DNA of 38,448 nucleotides from NCBI GenBank assembly GCA_024278175.1, contig JAJRTS010000026.1:1-38448 (forward strand). The letters run 5' to 3'. The position numbers were made by a program, and so were the translations under genes. This document shows positions 24,206 to 33,457 of the stretch, piece after piece; within the stretch, counting starts at the first letter, position 1; each line of letters starts with the position of its first letter. The notes below the pieces were generated by a model. It made no database searches. It saw nothing but the letters and a program-made list of their open reading frames with translations, and was not told the origin of the DNA. Source of the stretch: Gemmatimonadales bacterium (GTDB taxonomy: Bacteria; Gemmatimonadota; Glassbacteria; GWA2-58-10).

Positions 24206-25723
24206 ATGTCTGTTAATCCGATTCTGGACGCCTTCAGTGAAATAGCTCGCGAGAAAAGTATCGGGCGCGAGGAACTGATAGAGATGATCGAAGCCGGGCT
24301 GGTGGCCGCCGCTCGCAAGAAATACGGGCAGGGTTGCGAGGTTGATGTGGAAATCGATCCGCTGGCCGGCAAGATAGATATCGGTGTCGGCCGCGAGGTG
24401 GTCGAGGAAATTACCGACCCGGCCGCCCAGATCTTGCTCGAGGAGGCGAAGGAGTTCGACAGCGAGCTTGAGCTGGGAGATATCTACTGGATTCAGGTCC
24501 CGTTCGATGACTTCGGCCGTAACGCCATCCAGGCCGCCAAGCAGGTTGTGATCCAGCGTATCCGCGAGGCCGAGCGCGATAAAATCCGCGCCGAGTACAG
24601 TGGTAAGATCGGCGAGTTGCTCTCCGGCTCCATCCAGCAGGTGGAGCGCGGCAACTACGTGATCTTTCTCAACAAGCAGACCGAAGCTATTCTGCCGATG
24701 AAGGAAACCAACCGCAAGGACTATTTCAAGCAGGGTGATCCGATGCGCGCGGTGCTGATTGATATTCGCGAAACGACCAAGGGGCCGCAGCTTATTCTCA
24801 GCCGCACCAACGAGGCGTTTCTCAAGGCCCTGTTCCAGCTCGAGGTGCCCGAGATTTATCAGGGGATTATCGAGATCAAGGGCGTGGTGCGCGAAGCCGG
24901 CAGCCGCAGCAAGATCGCTGTTTCTTCCAACGACGAGCATATCGACCCGGTGGGTGCGTGCGTGGGACTCAAGGGCAGCAGGGTTCAGGCGGTGGTCAAC
25001 GAGTTGGGCGGCGAGCGGATCGATGTGATCCCCTTTAGCGGCGACCCACAGGAGTTCGTGCGCAGCGCGTTGAACCCGGCCAAACTCTACCGCACCTCTA
25101 TCGACCGCGATGAGCACACGGTTACCGCCGTGATCGAGGACGACCAGCTTTCGCTGGCGATTGGCCGTAACGGCCAGAATGTGCGGCTGGCCAGCCAACT
25201 CACCGGCTGGAAGATCGAGTTGTTGGCCAAGAAGGAGTTTATGCTCCAGCGCGATGAGATTCTGACCGGCGTGTTTGGCAAGAGCAGCGATAAAAAGGAC
25301 GAGGATGAGCAGGAGCAGCAGCAGGCCCCCGCCGGGGAGACTGGCGAGCAGGCTGTGGCGGAAAAGGCAGACCGGGAAACCGTCGCCGGGGAAGCGGTCG
25401 ATGCCGGAGCCGGGCAGGAGGATCAGGACCGGGACGACGCCGGGACGCCGGAAATCGATGGCTTGTCCAAAAAGCAGCGCGAGCTGGTCGATGAGTTGCC
25501 GGTCGAGGATTTCCAGATCGAGTTGATCGACTCCTTCACCCCTTCGTTGCGAGAGAAGTTGGAAGAGGCTGGTTTCGACACGTTCTACAAGCTGGTGCTG
25601 GTTACCGAGGATGAGTTGACAGGGGTCAAGGGTATCGGTAAACAGACTGCCGTGAAGATCAAGGAAATGATCGATTTCCTGGTCCAGCATTACGAGGAAG
25701 AGTGCGAGGAAGACGGTGAATGA
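24206..25723 (+). CDS. nusA: Transcription termination/antitermination protein NusA
   Basis: RNA-polymerase-associated factor controlling pausing, termination and antitermination. The N-terminal polymerase-binding domain covers about 1-130, the S1 domain about 135-200 and two KH domains about 230-345 (GACVGLKGSRVQAVV; SLAIGRNGQNVRLASQL). An acidic, Gln/Glu/Ala-rich linker follows (about 355-420). A C-terminal helix-hairpin-helix domain (VKGIGKQTAVKIKEM) resembles the acidic repeats of long NusA forms. GGAG lies eight bases before ATG 24206. Downstream, ylxR and the L7Ae-like gene often found before infB are absent. Confidence 0.97.
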   Translation: MSVNPILDAFSEIAREKSIGREELIEMIEAGLVAAARKKYGQGCEVDVEIDPLAGKIDIGVGREVVEEITDPAAQILLEEAKEFDSELELGDIYWIQVPFDDFGRNAIQAAKQVVIQRIREAERDKIRAEYSGKIGELLSGSIQQVERGNYVIFLNKQTEAILPMKETNRKDYFKQGDPMRAVLIDIRETTKGPQLILSRTNEAFLKALFQLEVPEIYQGIIEIKGVVREAGSRSKIAVSSNDEHIDPVGACVGLKGSRVQAVVNELGGERIDVIPFSGDPQEFVRSALNPAKLYRTSIDRDEHTVTAVIEDDQLSLAIGRNGQNVRLASQLTGWKIELLAKKEFMLQRDEILTGVFGKSSDKKDEDEQEQQQAPAGETGEQAVAEKADRETVAGEAVDAGAGQEDQDRDDAGTPEIDGLSKKQRELVDELPVEDFQIELIDSFTPSLREKLEEAGFDTFYKLVLVTEDELTGVKGIGKQTAVKIKEMIDFLVQHYEEECEEDGE

Positions 25724-25752
25724 TTTTTGGCGCTGCGCGGGCCGGGAAATCA

Positions 25753-25781
25753 TTTACAAACGTTTGTTGAAATGATATTTT
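25753..25781 (+). promoter_or_regulatory. Candidate promoter of infB
   Basis: TTTACA (25753-25758), 17 bases, then TATTTT (25776-25781). The palindrome CAAACGTTTG (25757-25766) overlaps the -35 and spacer and could be an operator. The site lies in the 168-base gap after nusA. Confidence 0.55.
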
Positions 25782-25891
25782 AGTAAGAATTTGCAGTAAT
25801 TTAGGGGGGGGCTTCCCACGGAGGCGCCCAGCCGATCCTGTCCGCGGGCGGATTCCCCCGGCGAAATCTTTCAGGTACACAGGAGTACAAT

Positions 25892-28198
25892 TTGAGTGGT
25901 TTGAGAGTATATCAGGTCGCCAAGAAGTTCGACATCTCCAGCGAGGCTCTGGTCAAGCTGCTGGTGGATATCAACAGGGAAGTACACAGTCACATGAGTA
26001 CGGTTGACGACGAGACCGTGGAGCTTGTGTCGCGCACATTGGCCAAGGAAAAGGCAGAGGCGCGCGATAGGATTGAAAAGAAAAAGCAGATGAGCGGCGC
26101 TGCGGACCGTGGGAAGGTTAAGAAAAGCGGCCGGAAAGATGGGCAGAAGCCGCATGGACGCAAGGAGGGCGGCGAATACCCCAAGAGTGGCGCTCAGCAG
26201 CAAAAGGGCAAAGGTGCCGTCAGGCCCGCCGGCGAGGGCGATAAGGCTCGCGGACCCGGAAAGAAAAAAAGAAAGAAGAAAAAGGTCAGCCAGAAAATTA
26301 TTGCCGAAAACATCAGGAAAACCCTGGCCAAGATCGATGCCGGCGGAGTGAAGCGTAAAAAACGCCGCCGCGGAACCGGCGGGGCCGGGGCGCCTCATAT
26401 CGATGAACCGGTTGCCGACCGCAAACAGATCAAAGTCATGGAGTTTATCTCCCTCGCCGAGTTGAGCGACATGATCGAGGTGCCCGCCAACAAGCTGGTC
26501 GGTGCCTGTATCGAACTGGGACTGATGGTTACGGTCAACCAGAGACTGGATTTCGACACGATCAGCCTGATCTGCGAGGAATTCGAGTATACGGCCGAGC
26601 GCGACGAGGAATACGGGCACGACATGTTAGAGGAGTTGACCCGTGTGCAGCAGGACGGGCTTGGCGACGAGCGTGGGCGTTCCCCGATTGTAACGGTTAT
26701 GGGGCACGTGGATCACGGTAAAACCACCCTGCTCGACCATATCCGCAAGACCAACGTTATTGCCGGTGAGGCGGGCGGAATTACCCAGCATATCGGCGCC
26801 TATCTGGTCAAGAGCAGCGCCGGAACGATCAGCTTTCTCGATACGCCGGGACACGAGGCTTTTACCGCCATGCGCGCCAGGGGAGCCCAGGTGACCGATA
26901 TCGTTATCCTGGTGGTGGCCGCCGACGATTCCGTGCAGCCGCAGACTGTCGAGGCGATCAACCACGCCAAGGCCGCCGGTGTGCCGATCATTGTCGCGAT
27001 CAACAAGATCGACCTCCCGGCGGCGAATCCGGATAAGGTCAAGCAGGAGCTTTCCCAGCATGAACTGCTGGTTGAGGAGTATGGCGGTAACACGCTCTGC
27101 GCGGAAGTCAGCGCCAAGAAGGGCGACGGCGTGGACCACCTGCTGGAGCTCGTGCTGCTGCAGGCCGAGATGATGGAGCTCAAGGCGATGTTCAGCGGCC
27201 CCTCCCGTGGAATTGTGGTCGAGGCCCGGCTGGACAGGGGCATGGGCCCGGTGGCCACGGTGCTGATTACCGACGGAGCGCTGGAAGTGGGCGACCCCTT
27301 TGTCTGCGGCCTGGTGGCCGGCAAGGTGCGTGCCATGCGTGATGAGCGCGGCGACGCGATTGAGGTTGCGGGGCCGGCGACTCCGGTGCAGATTCTGGGT
27401 TTCGACGGTGTACCGCAGGCCGGCGATAATTTCTACATTGTCGGCGAGGAACGCGAGGCCAAGGATATTGCCCACGTGCGCCAGCGTCTGAAGCGTGAGC
27501 AGGATTTCAGCCGCCATAGCAAGATGACGCTCAACCAGCTGTTTGAAAAGATCGTGGCGGGCGAGGTCCATAATCTGCCGCTGATTATCAAGGGCGACGT
27601 GGACGGCAGTGTAGAGGCGCTCAGTGACTCGCTGGAAAGACTTTCCAACGAGCAGGTTAAGGTCGAGGTCATCCACCGCGGCGTGGGCGCAATCAGCGAA
27701 AATGACGTGATCCTGGCCTCGGCCAGCAACGCGATCATTATCGGCTTCCACGTCCGTCCCGATGTCCGCGCCCGCGAGGTTGCATCGCGCGAGAGCGTGG
27801 ATATCCGTCTTTACCGCGTGATCTACGAGGCCGTGGACAACGTGCGCCAGGCGATGGAAGGGATGCTTACTCCGGAGGAGAAGGAGAAGCTGGAAAGCAC
27901 CGTGGAGGTCCGTGAACTGTACAAGATTTCCCGGATCGGTACTATCGCCGGTTGCTATGTAACCGAAGGCAAGATCAGGCGCAACCACAGGGCGCGGCTT
28001 ATCCGCGACGGCGTGGAGGTTTGGGAGGGCCAGATGGCCAACCTCAAACGCTTCAAGGAGGATGCCCGCGAAGTGGCCAGCGGCTACGAGTGCGGGATCC
28101 TGCTCGAGGGCTTCCACGATATCAAGGTGGGCGATGTGATCGAAACTTTCACGATTGAAGAGATCAAACGTCAGCTCATGCCCAGCGGCGGCAATTAA
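25892..28198 (+). CDS. infB: Translation initiation factor IF-2
   Basis: GTPase that places initiator tRNA on the 30S subunit and drives subunit joining. An N-terminal IF2_N module (LRVYQVAKKFDISSEALVKL) is followed by a Lys/Arg/Gly-rich linker (about 60-160) and a second IF2_N-like region. The G domain carries GHVDHGKTT near residue 270, DTPGHEAF near 317 and NKID near 371. Domains II-IV follow. TTG 25892 has CAGGAGT just upstream. Length 768 is normal. It has a likely promoter of its own as well as read-through from nusA. Confidence 0.97.
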   Translation: MSGLRVYQVAKKFDISSEALVKLLVDINREVHSHMSTVDDETVELVSRTLAKEKAEARDRIEKKKQMSGAADRGKVKKSGRKDGQKPHGRKEGGEYPKSGAQQQKGKGAVRPAGEGDKARGPGKKKRKKKKVSQKIIAENIRKTLAKIDAGGVKRKKRRRGTGGAGAPHIDEPVADRKQIKVMEFISLAELSDMIEVPANKLVGACIELGLMVTVNQRLDFDTISLICEEFEYTAERDEEYGHDMLEELTRVQQDGLGDERGRSPIVTVMGHVDHGKTTLLDHIRKTNVIAGEAGGITQHIGAYLVKSSAGTISFLDTPGHEAFTAMRARGAQVTDIVILVVAADDSVQPQTVEAINHAKAAGVPIIVAINKIDLPAANPDKVKQELSQHELLVEEYGGNTLCAEVSAKKGDGVDHLLELVLLQAEMMELKAMFSGPSRGIVVEARLDRGMGPVATVLITDGALEVGDPFVCGLVAGKVRAMRDERGDAIEVAGPATPVQILGFDGVPQAGDNFYIVGEEREAKDIAHVRQRLKREQDFSRHSKMTLNQLFEKIVAGEVHNLPLIIKGDVDGSVEALSDSLERLSNEQVKVEVIHRGVGAISENDVILASASNAIIIGFHVRPDVRAREVASRESVDIRLYRVIYEAVDNVRQAMEGMLTPEEKEKLESTVEVRELYKISRIGTIAGCYVTEGKIRRNHRARLIRDGVEVWEGQMANLKRFKEDAREVASGYECGILLEGFHDIKVGDVIETFTIEEIKRQLMPSGGN

Positions 28199-28230
28199 AT
28201 GGCCGGGCGTAACGGCGGTTAGCGGCGGAA

Positions 28231-28512
28231 ATGGTTATCGGAGTTTGTACTTTCGAGTTGTACCTCGGCGGTGTCTGCTCGCTTAAAGCTAAGCGGAGCG
28301 TGCTCAAGCGGCTTAAGGCGAAGATTGATAGTAAGTTCAATGTCTCGGTGGCCGAGATCGGCTCAATGGACAGTTGGCAGCGTTCTTCTCTCGCCGTGGC
28401 TATTGTCAGTAATGACCAGCGCTTCGCCAACCAGGTGCTGTGCAAGATCGCCGAACTGGTTAATGCCAACGGCGAAGTCACGATGGTCGGCCAGGAGATG
28501 CAGTTTCTGTAA
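28231..28512 (+). CDS. ylxP: YlxP/DUF503 family protein
   Basis: A 93-residue member of the DUF503 (YlxP) family, found between infB and rbfA in many bacteria and proposed to help ribosome assembly; its biochemical role is not established. The features are LKAKRSVLKRLKAKIDSKFNVSVAEI and NDQRFANQVLCKIAELV. The stop overlaps the rbfA start by one base (TAATG). Confidence 0.9.
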   Translation: MVIGVCTFELYLGGVCSLKAKRSVLKRLKAKIDSKFNVSVAEIGSMDSWQRSSLAVAIVSNDQRFANQVLCKIAELVNANGEVTMVGQEMQFL

Positions 28513-28886
28513 TGAGTCGGTTTTCTTACAAAAGAAGTGACCGGTTGGGCAACCAGTTACACCGCGAGATCGGTAAGGTTATCCAGTTCGATATCAACGA
28601 TCCCAGGTTGAAGTTCGTCACTGTCACCGAGGTCCGTCTTTCAGACAACCTGAAAGACGCCACGGTGTTTATTTCCGTTATGGGTGACGACAGCGAGAAG
28701 GCGTTCGCCCGCCTGGTACATGCAGGCGGCTTTATCCGTAAGCGCACTGGCGAGCGTTGCTACCTCAAGTACGTGCCCCGCTTGAATTTCAAGCTGGACA
28801 CCAGCAGGGAGCGCGGAGCGAAGATCGACAATTTGCTCGATCAGGTTAAGCGCGAGCAGGAAACGGACTCATCGTACAGTGATTGA
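28512..28886 (+). CDS. rbfA: Ribosome-binding factor A
   Basis: Binds immature 30S subunits near helix 1 of 16S rRNA and supports late maturation and cold adaptation. The KH-like fold carries DPRLKFVTVTEVRLSDNLKD and YVPRLNFKLDTS, both family signatures. Length 124 is normal. It is coupled to ylxP by a one-base overlap and followed by truB after 27 bases. Confidence 0.95.
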   Translation: MSRFSYKRSDRLGNQLHREIGKVIQFDINDPRLKFVTVTEVRLSDNLKDATVFISVMGDDSEKAFARLVHAGGFIRKRTGERCYLKYVPRLNFKLDTSRERGAKIDNLLDQVKREQETDSSYSD

Positions 28887-28913
28887 GCAGCCGGGAGAGA
28901 GGGCGGGGCGACG

Positions 28914-29918
28914 ATGAGCCGGAGAAAGCAGCGGGGACGGGAAATCTGCGGTGTGCTGCCGGTGGATAAGCCGGCCGCAATGACCAGCCATGACGTGGTC
29001 GACAGGGTAAGGCGTGTTTTGCGCCAGCGAAGCGTAGGCCACACCGGAACGCTGGACCCGGCCGCCACTGGCCTGTTGATGCTCTGCGTGGGCGGGGCTA
29101 CCAAGTTCGCCCGCTATCTGAGCGGCATGGACAAGACTTACCGGGCAGTGGTCAGTTTCGGCCGGGCCACGGATTCCTGCGACGGCGACGGCGAGACCGT
29201 GGCCCAGTACGACGGCGATCTGGCGCAGGCGGTAACGGCCGAAAAACTGGGCTGTGCTTTGCCAAAGTTTACGGGGAAATTCAACCAGACGCCCCCGGCA
29301 TACAGCGCCAAGAAAGTAAATGGCAAGGCGGCCTACAGGCTGGCCCGGCAGGGTATCGAGCCGCGGTTGAAGCCCGTGGCCGTGCGTGTCGATAAGATTA
29401 TCATGATCCGCTGCGAGCCGCCGGAGGTGGAGTTGGAACTGAGTTGCTCGGCCGGCTTCTACCTTCGCGCCCTGGCCCGCGACCTCGGCCGGGAGCTGGG
29501 AACAGGTGCGTATCTTAAGTCGCTGGTGCGCACGAAAGTGGGACCGTTCGGGTTAGAGCAGGCAGTGGATCTGGATAAGCTCTCCGCCGCGGATCCCGGG
29601 CGGATCGAAGCGGAAATGATGCTCGGTCTGGACGATGCGTTGAAATTCATGCCCGCGCTCTGCCTTTCGGATACAGCGGCCAGGGATCTGTTTTTCGGCC
29701 GGCAGGTTGAGCTCGAAAGCGGCACATTGATCGAGGGCGGTTGTGGCTCCGGCGGTGGGTTGGTTACGGTGCGAATCCGCGATAACAGGGGTACGTTTCT
29801 GGGTGTCGGCGAACTGGACTCTTTCCGTGGCGGCGCGGATGTGTTGCGCCCGCGGCGTTTGATGGCCGGAGCGTTTCCGGCTCATCCGGAGCGGGGCAAG
29901 CTGGATTCGACAGACTGA
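28914..29918 (+). CDS. truB: tRNA pseudouridine-55 synthase TruB
   Basis: Makes pseudouridine 55 in the T loop of nearly all tRNAs. GHTGTLDPAATGLL contains the catalytic Asp, D48 here by direct count. DKTYRAVVSFGRATDSCDGDG and the C-terminal domain follow in the normal order. Length 334 is slightly above the E. coli protein. GAGAGAGGG lies upstream of ATG 28914. Confidence 0.96.
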   Translation: MSRRKQRGREICGVLPVDKPAAMTSHDVVDRVRRVLRQRSVGHTGTLDPAATGLLMLCVGGATKFARYLSGMDKTYRAVVSFGRATDSCDGDGETVAQYDGDLAQAVTAEKLGCALPKFTGKFNQTPPAYSAKKVNGKAAYRLARQGIEPRLKPVAVRVDKIIMIRCEPPEVELELSCSAGFYLRALARDLGRELGTGAYLKSLVRTKVGPFGLEQAVDLDKLSAADPGRIEAEMMLGLDDALKFMPALCLSDTAARDLFFGRQVELESGTLIEGGCGSGGGLVTVRIRDNRGTFLGVGELDSFRGGADVLRPRRLMAGAFPAHPERGKLDSTD

Positions 29919-29942
29919 AATAGTTGGGCGGTTGTTGATATA

Positions 29943-30911
29943 ATGTCATTAGCTAGATCTCAGGTAATCCCCGAACTGCCCCCTGGTGTTAAAACCGCGG
30001 TTACCGTGGGAACGTTCGACGGGGTGCACGCAGGACATCTGGCCATCCTGGAGCAGTTGCGCCAGGCGGCCACGAGCAGGGACTTGCGTTCGATGGTGAT
30101 CACGTTCGATCCCCATCCACGCCAGTTACTTCAGCCCGAGAGTGACATCCGTCTGCTCACTGCCACCCGCGCCAAGCTGCGGCTGCTTGCGGAGACCGGT
30201 ATAGAATACACGGCCGTACTGGCGTTCAGCAGGGAGTTCAGCCGGGTCAGCGCCGAGCGTTTCGTGATCGATTACCTGATCGGCCGGTTCAACATGAACT
30301 GCCTGGTGGTGGGTTACGACCACGCTTTCGGCAGGGGCCGGGTCGGCGGCGAAAAAGTGCTGGCCCAGTTGTCCAGAGCCTATGATTTCGACCTGATCGA
30401 GGTGCCGCCGGTAATCCGCGAGGGCGCTCCGGTATCGAGTTCGAGGATTCGCAGGGCGCTCTCGGAGGGTGCCATGGGGCAGGCCGCCAGGTTGCTGGGC
30501 CGGTTTTACACTATCGGCGGTAAAGTTGTGGCGGGGGCGGGCAGGGGCAAAGTCCTCGGCCATCCCACGGCCAATATCCGCCCCTGCGAGCTCGGCAAAG
30601 AAGTTATCCCGCATGGGATCTACGCCGCGGCGGTCGACCTGGATGGAGTGATGATGCCCGGGGCGCTGCACTATGGCCCGCGGCCCACGTTCGATGAGCA
30701 GAAGTCCACCCTGGAGCTTAACCTGTTCGACTACAATGGTGATCTCTACGGACGTGAGCTGGATGTGGCCGTTATCGAGCGGATCAGACCGATCCTGAGT
30801 TTCGCTGGGGCGCAAGAGCTTGTCAGCCAGATGGATGAGGACGACAGGATGATAAAAAAAATACTCAAACGGCTGGGCCCGGAACTGAAACCGGCCGGCC
30901 ACGCAGTCTGA
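29943..30911 (+). CDS. ribF: Bifunctional riboflavin kinase/FAD synthetase RibF
   Basis: Phosphorylates riboflavin to FMN and adenylylates FMN to FAD. The N-terminal nucleotidyltransferase has VTVGTFDGVHAGH (about 20-32) and VSSSRIRRAL. The C-terminal flavokinase has GRGKVLGHPTANI near 200 and the LELNLFDYNGDLYG segment. Length 322 is typical. The ribosome binding site is weak. It sits between truB and rpsO, a common arrangement. Confidence 0.96.
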   Translation: MSLARSQVIPELPPGVKTAVTVGTFDGVHAGHLAILEQLRQAATSRDLRSMVITFDPHPRQLLQPESDIRLLTATRAKLRLLAETGIEYTAVLAFSREFSRVSAERFVIDYLIGRFNMNCLVVGYDHAFGRGRVGGEKVLAQLSRAYDFDLIEVPPVIREGAPVSSSRIRRALSEGAMGQAARLLGRFYTIGGKVVAGAGRGKVLGHPTANIRPCELGKEVIPHGIYAAAVDLDGVMMPGALHYGPRPTFDEQKSTLELNLFDYNGDLYGRELDVAVIERIRPILSFAGAQELVSQMDEDDRMIKKILKRLGPELKPAGHAV

Positions 30912-30974
30912 AAACGATAAAAAACATGAGATATTTTCGTTATCCCAACCGCAAGCCGTTTTGGAGGTAGTTAG

Positions 30975-31244
30975 ATGAGCATAACCAGGCAGGCCAAAGA
31001 GGAAGTTATCAAGAAATTCAGGAAGCATGACGACGATGTCGGCAGCGCCGAAATCCAGGTCGCCGTGTTGACCGAGCGCATCCGTAATCTGACCGAGCAT
31101 TTCAAGGCTCACAAGAAGGATTACCACTCCCAGCGTGGACTGCTGCAGATGGTCGGCAGGCGCAAGAGGCTGCTGGAATACCTGCGCAAGAACGATTTCA
31201 GCTCCTATAAAAGCGTAATCGAGAGCCTCGGTCTGCGGAAGTAA
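30975..31244 (+). CDS. rpsO: 30S ribosomal protein S15
   Basis: Primary 16S rRNA-binding protein of the 30S platform. Length 89 is exact for the family, with GSAEIQVAVLTERIRNLTEH, HKKDYHSQRGLLQMVGRRKRLL and a final YKSVIESLGLRK. TTGGAGG precedes ATG 30975. rpsO-pnp is a conserved pair, and pnp starts 76 bases later. In E. coli S15 represses its own translation through the leader; the 63-base gap here shows no clear matching structure. Confidence 0.97.
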   Translation: MSITRQAKEEVIKKFRKHDDDVGSAEIQVAVLTERIRNLTEHFKAHKKDYHSQRGLLQMVGRRKRLLEYLRKNDFSSYKSVIESLGLRK

Positions 31245-31320
31245 AACGGTATTGAATGGAAGGACTAATCGCCGGCACATGGCTGGCATCTGCGGAATTT
31301 ATCAGTATGCGGAAGGCAAG

Positions 31321-33429
31321 ATGATACACAAGGTCGAAAAAGAATTCGCCGGCAGAACACTGAGTCTGGAAACCGGCAGAATGGCTAAACAAGCCCACGG
31401 ATCGGTTTTTCTGCAATATGGAGAGACCTCGATCCTGGCCACGGTTGTCGAGAGCAAAAAACCCAAGCCGGGCGTGAATTTCCTGCCCATGTTTGTCGAT
31501 TACCGTGAGCGTGCTTTCGCCGGCGGGAAAATCCCCGGCGGTTTCTTCAAGCGTGAGAGCCGTCCGGGCGACCGCGAAGTACTCTGCGCCCGGATGATCG
31601 ACAGACCGATCCGGCCGCTGTTCCCCAAGGGTTACCGTAACGACATCGTGGTGATGATCACCGTGCTCAGCGCCGATCAGGAAAATCCTGCCGACATGCT
31701 GAGCCTGCTGGGCGCATCCAGCGCCCTGACCCTGAGCCAGATTCCGGTAACCGAGCGCGTGGCGTCCGTACGTGTCGGCTATATCGACGATCAGTACGTG
31801 ATCAACCCCACGTTCGCTCAGCAGGATGAGAGCTCGTTGAACCTGGTGGTGGCCGCTACCCGCGATGCGATCGTGATGGTCGAGGGCGGCGCCGATGAGC
31901 TTCCGGCCGCTGTTGTGCTGGCAGGGCTCAAAACCGCCCACACGGCGATCAGCCAGTTGCTGGACATGGTCGAGGAGCTGGCTACCGCGGCGGTGCCGAA
32001 GCGGGAATTCGTTCTGGAGCCGGAAGACGAGGAACTGCGCGCCAAAGTGACCGCCAGGGTCGAGGGACCTGTTGTCGAGCTGCTCAAGATCGCTGACAAG
32101 GCCGAGCGCGAGAGTGGCTACCAGGAGCTGGTGGCCAAAACAGTGGAAGAGCTGGCCGAGGAGTACCCCGAACAGGCAGGCGTTATCGGCGACATCATCC
32201 ATGATATAGAAAAAGCCAAGATGCGCGCGATGGTTGTCGAGGAAGGCCGCCGGATCGATGGCCGCCGTACCGACGAGATCAGGGAAATTACCTGCGAGGT
32301 GCAGATGCTGCCGCGCGTTCACGGTTCGGCGCTGTTCACCAGGGGCCAGACCCAGGCGCTGGCGACTGTTACGCTCGGCACTGCTGTCGACAGCCAGGTG
32401 ATCGACAATATCGAGCAGCCCGAATACCGCAAGAAATTCATGCTGCACTACAACTTTCCCTCGTTCAGTGTGGGCGAGGCCGGTATCCCGCGCGGCCCGG
32501 GCCGTCGCGAGATCGGCCACGGCGCGTTGGCCGAGCGGGCCCTGAGGCCCGTGGTCGAGATCGGCGATGATTTCCCCTACACGGTCAGGCTGGTCAGCGA
32601 CATCCTTGAATCCAACGGTTCGAGCTCGATGGCCACGGTGTGCGGCGGAGCGCTGGCGATGATGGACGCCGGGGTGCCGCTCAAACGCCCCGTGGCCGGA
32701 ATCGCAATGGGCCTGATCCACGAGCCGGGCAAAGGCACCGCGATCCTCAGCGACATTCTGGGCACCGAGGACCATCTTGGCGACATGGATTTCAAGGTGG
32801 CCGGTACCAGCGAGGGTATCACCGCCTTTCAGCTCGACTGCAAAATCAGCGGGATTGAGCTGGATGTGCTGGAGAAAGCACTGGACCAGGCCGTGCAGGG
32901 CTACACGCATATCCTCGGGATCATGAATCAGACCCTGAGCGAGAGCCGCAAGGAAACCAGCCCGTACGCGCCGCGGATCCATACGATCAAGATCGATACG
33001 GAAAAGATTCGTGACGTGATCGGCCCCGGTGGCAAGATCATCCGCAAGATCACCGAGGAGAGCGGCGCCAAGATCGATATCCAGGACGACGGCACCGTCA
33101 CTATCGCCTCGGCCGACGAGACCGCCTGCAGCACGGCTATTCGCATGATCGAGGACATTGTCAAGGACCCGGAAGTGGGACGAATCTACCCCAGCGAGGT
33201 CAAGACTGTCACATCGTTCGGCGCTTTTGTCGAGTTCCTGCCCAGCAAGGAAGGCCTGGTTCATGTCTCCGAGCTTGAGGAAGGCCACGTCAAGGACGTG
33301 GAATCGGTGGTCAAAGTCGGCGACAAGTTCCCGGTCAAGCTGGTCGCTATCGACAAGCAGGGCCGCGTGCGGTTGTCCAAAATAGCCGCCACGCGCGAGT
33401 TGAACCAGAAAGGCCAGCAGCAGGACTGA
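31321..33429 (+). CDS. pnp: Polyribonucleotide nucleotidyltransferase (PNPase)
   Basis: 3'-5' phosphorolytic RNase of the RNA degradosome. ATG 31321 is chosen because MIHKVEKEFAGRTLSLETGR matches the family N-terminus and GGAAGG precedes it; the frame is open further upstream without similarity. Two RNase PH domains (about 1-215 and 310-540) are separated by an all-helical domain. The second contains GVPLKRPVAGIAMGL and SDILGTEDHLGDMDFKVAGT. The KH motif VIGPGGKIIRKI and an S1 domain (GRIYPSEVKTVTSFGAFVEF) end the protein. Length 702 is normal. Confidence 0.97.
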   Translation: MIHKVEKEFAGRTLSLETGRMAKQAHGSVFLQYGETSILATVVESKKPKPGVNFLPMFVDYRERAFAGGKIPGGFFKRESRPGDREVLCARMIDRPIRPLFPKGYRNDIVVMITVLSADQENPADMLSLLGASSALTLSQIPVTERVASVRVGYIDDQYVINPTFAQQDESSLNLVVAATRDAIVMVEGGADELPAAVVLAGLKTAHTAISQLLDMVEELATAAVPKREFVLEPEDEELRAKVTARVEGPVVELLKIADKAERESGYQELVAKTVEELAEEYPEQAGVIGDIIHDIEKAKMRAMVVEEGRRIDGRRTDEIREITCEVQMLPRVHGSALFTRGQTQALATVTLGTAVDSQVIDNIEQPEYRKKFMLHYNFPSFSVGEAGIPRGPGRREIGHGALAERALRPVVEIGDDFPYTVRLVSDILESNGSSSMATVCGGALAMMDAGVPLKRPVAGIAMGLIHEPGKGTAILSDILGTEDHLGDMDFKVAGTSEGITAFQLDCKISGIELDVLEKALDQAVQGYTHILGIMNQTLSESRKETSPYAPRIHTIKIDTEKIRDVIGPGGKIIRKITEESGAKIDIQDDGTVTIASADETACSTAIRMIEDIVKDPEVGRIYPSEVKTVTSFGAFVEFLPSKEGLVHVSELEEGHVKDVESVVKVGDKFPVKLVAIDKQGRVRLSKIAATRELNQKGQQQD

Positions 33430-33457
33430 TGCCGAGGGCCGGAAGCGAAGGGGTTAG

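Noticed and set aside
23959-24372. Short peptide frames inside the interspersed elements (SVLK..KVW...GCQGPF)
   Set aside because: The frame is similar in three copies but is broken by stops in copy A and has no start or ribosome binding site; it most likely reflects DNA conservation rather than coding.
29939-29944. TATAAT just before ribF as a promoter
   Set aside because: It overlaps the ATG start codon and has no -35 at a usable distance.
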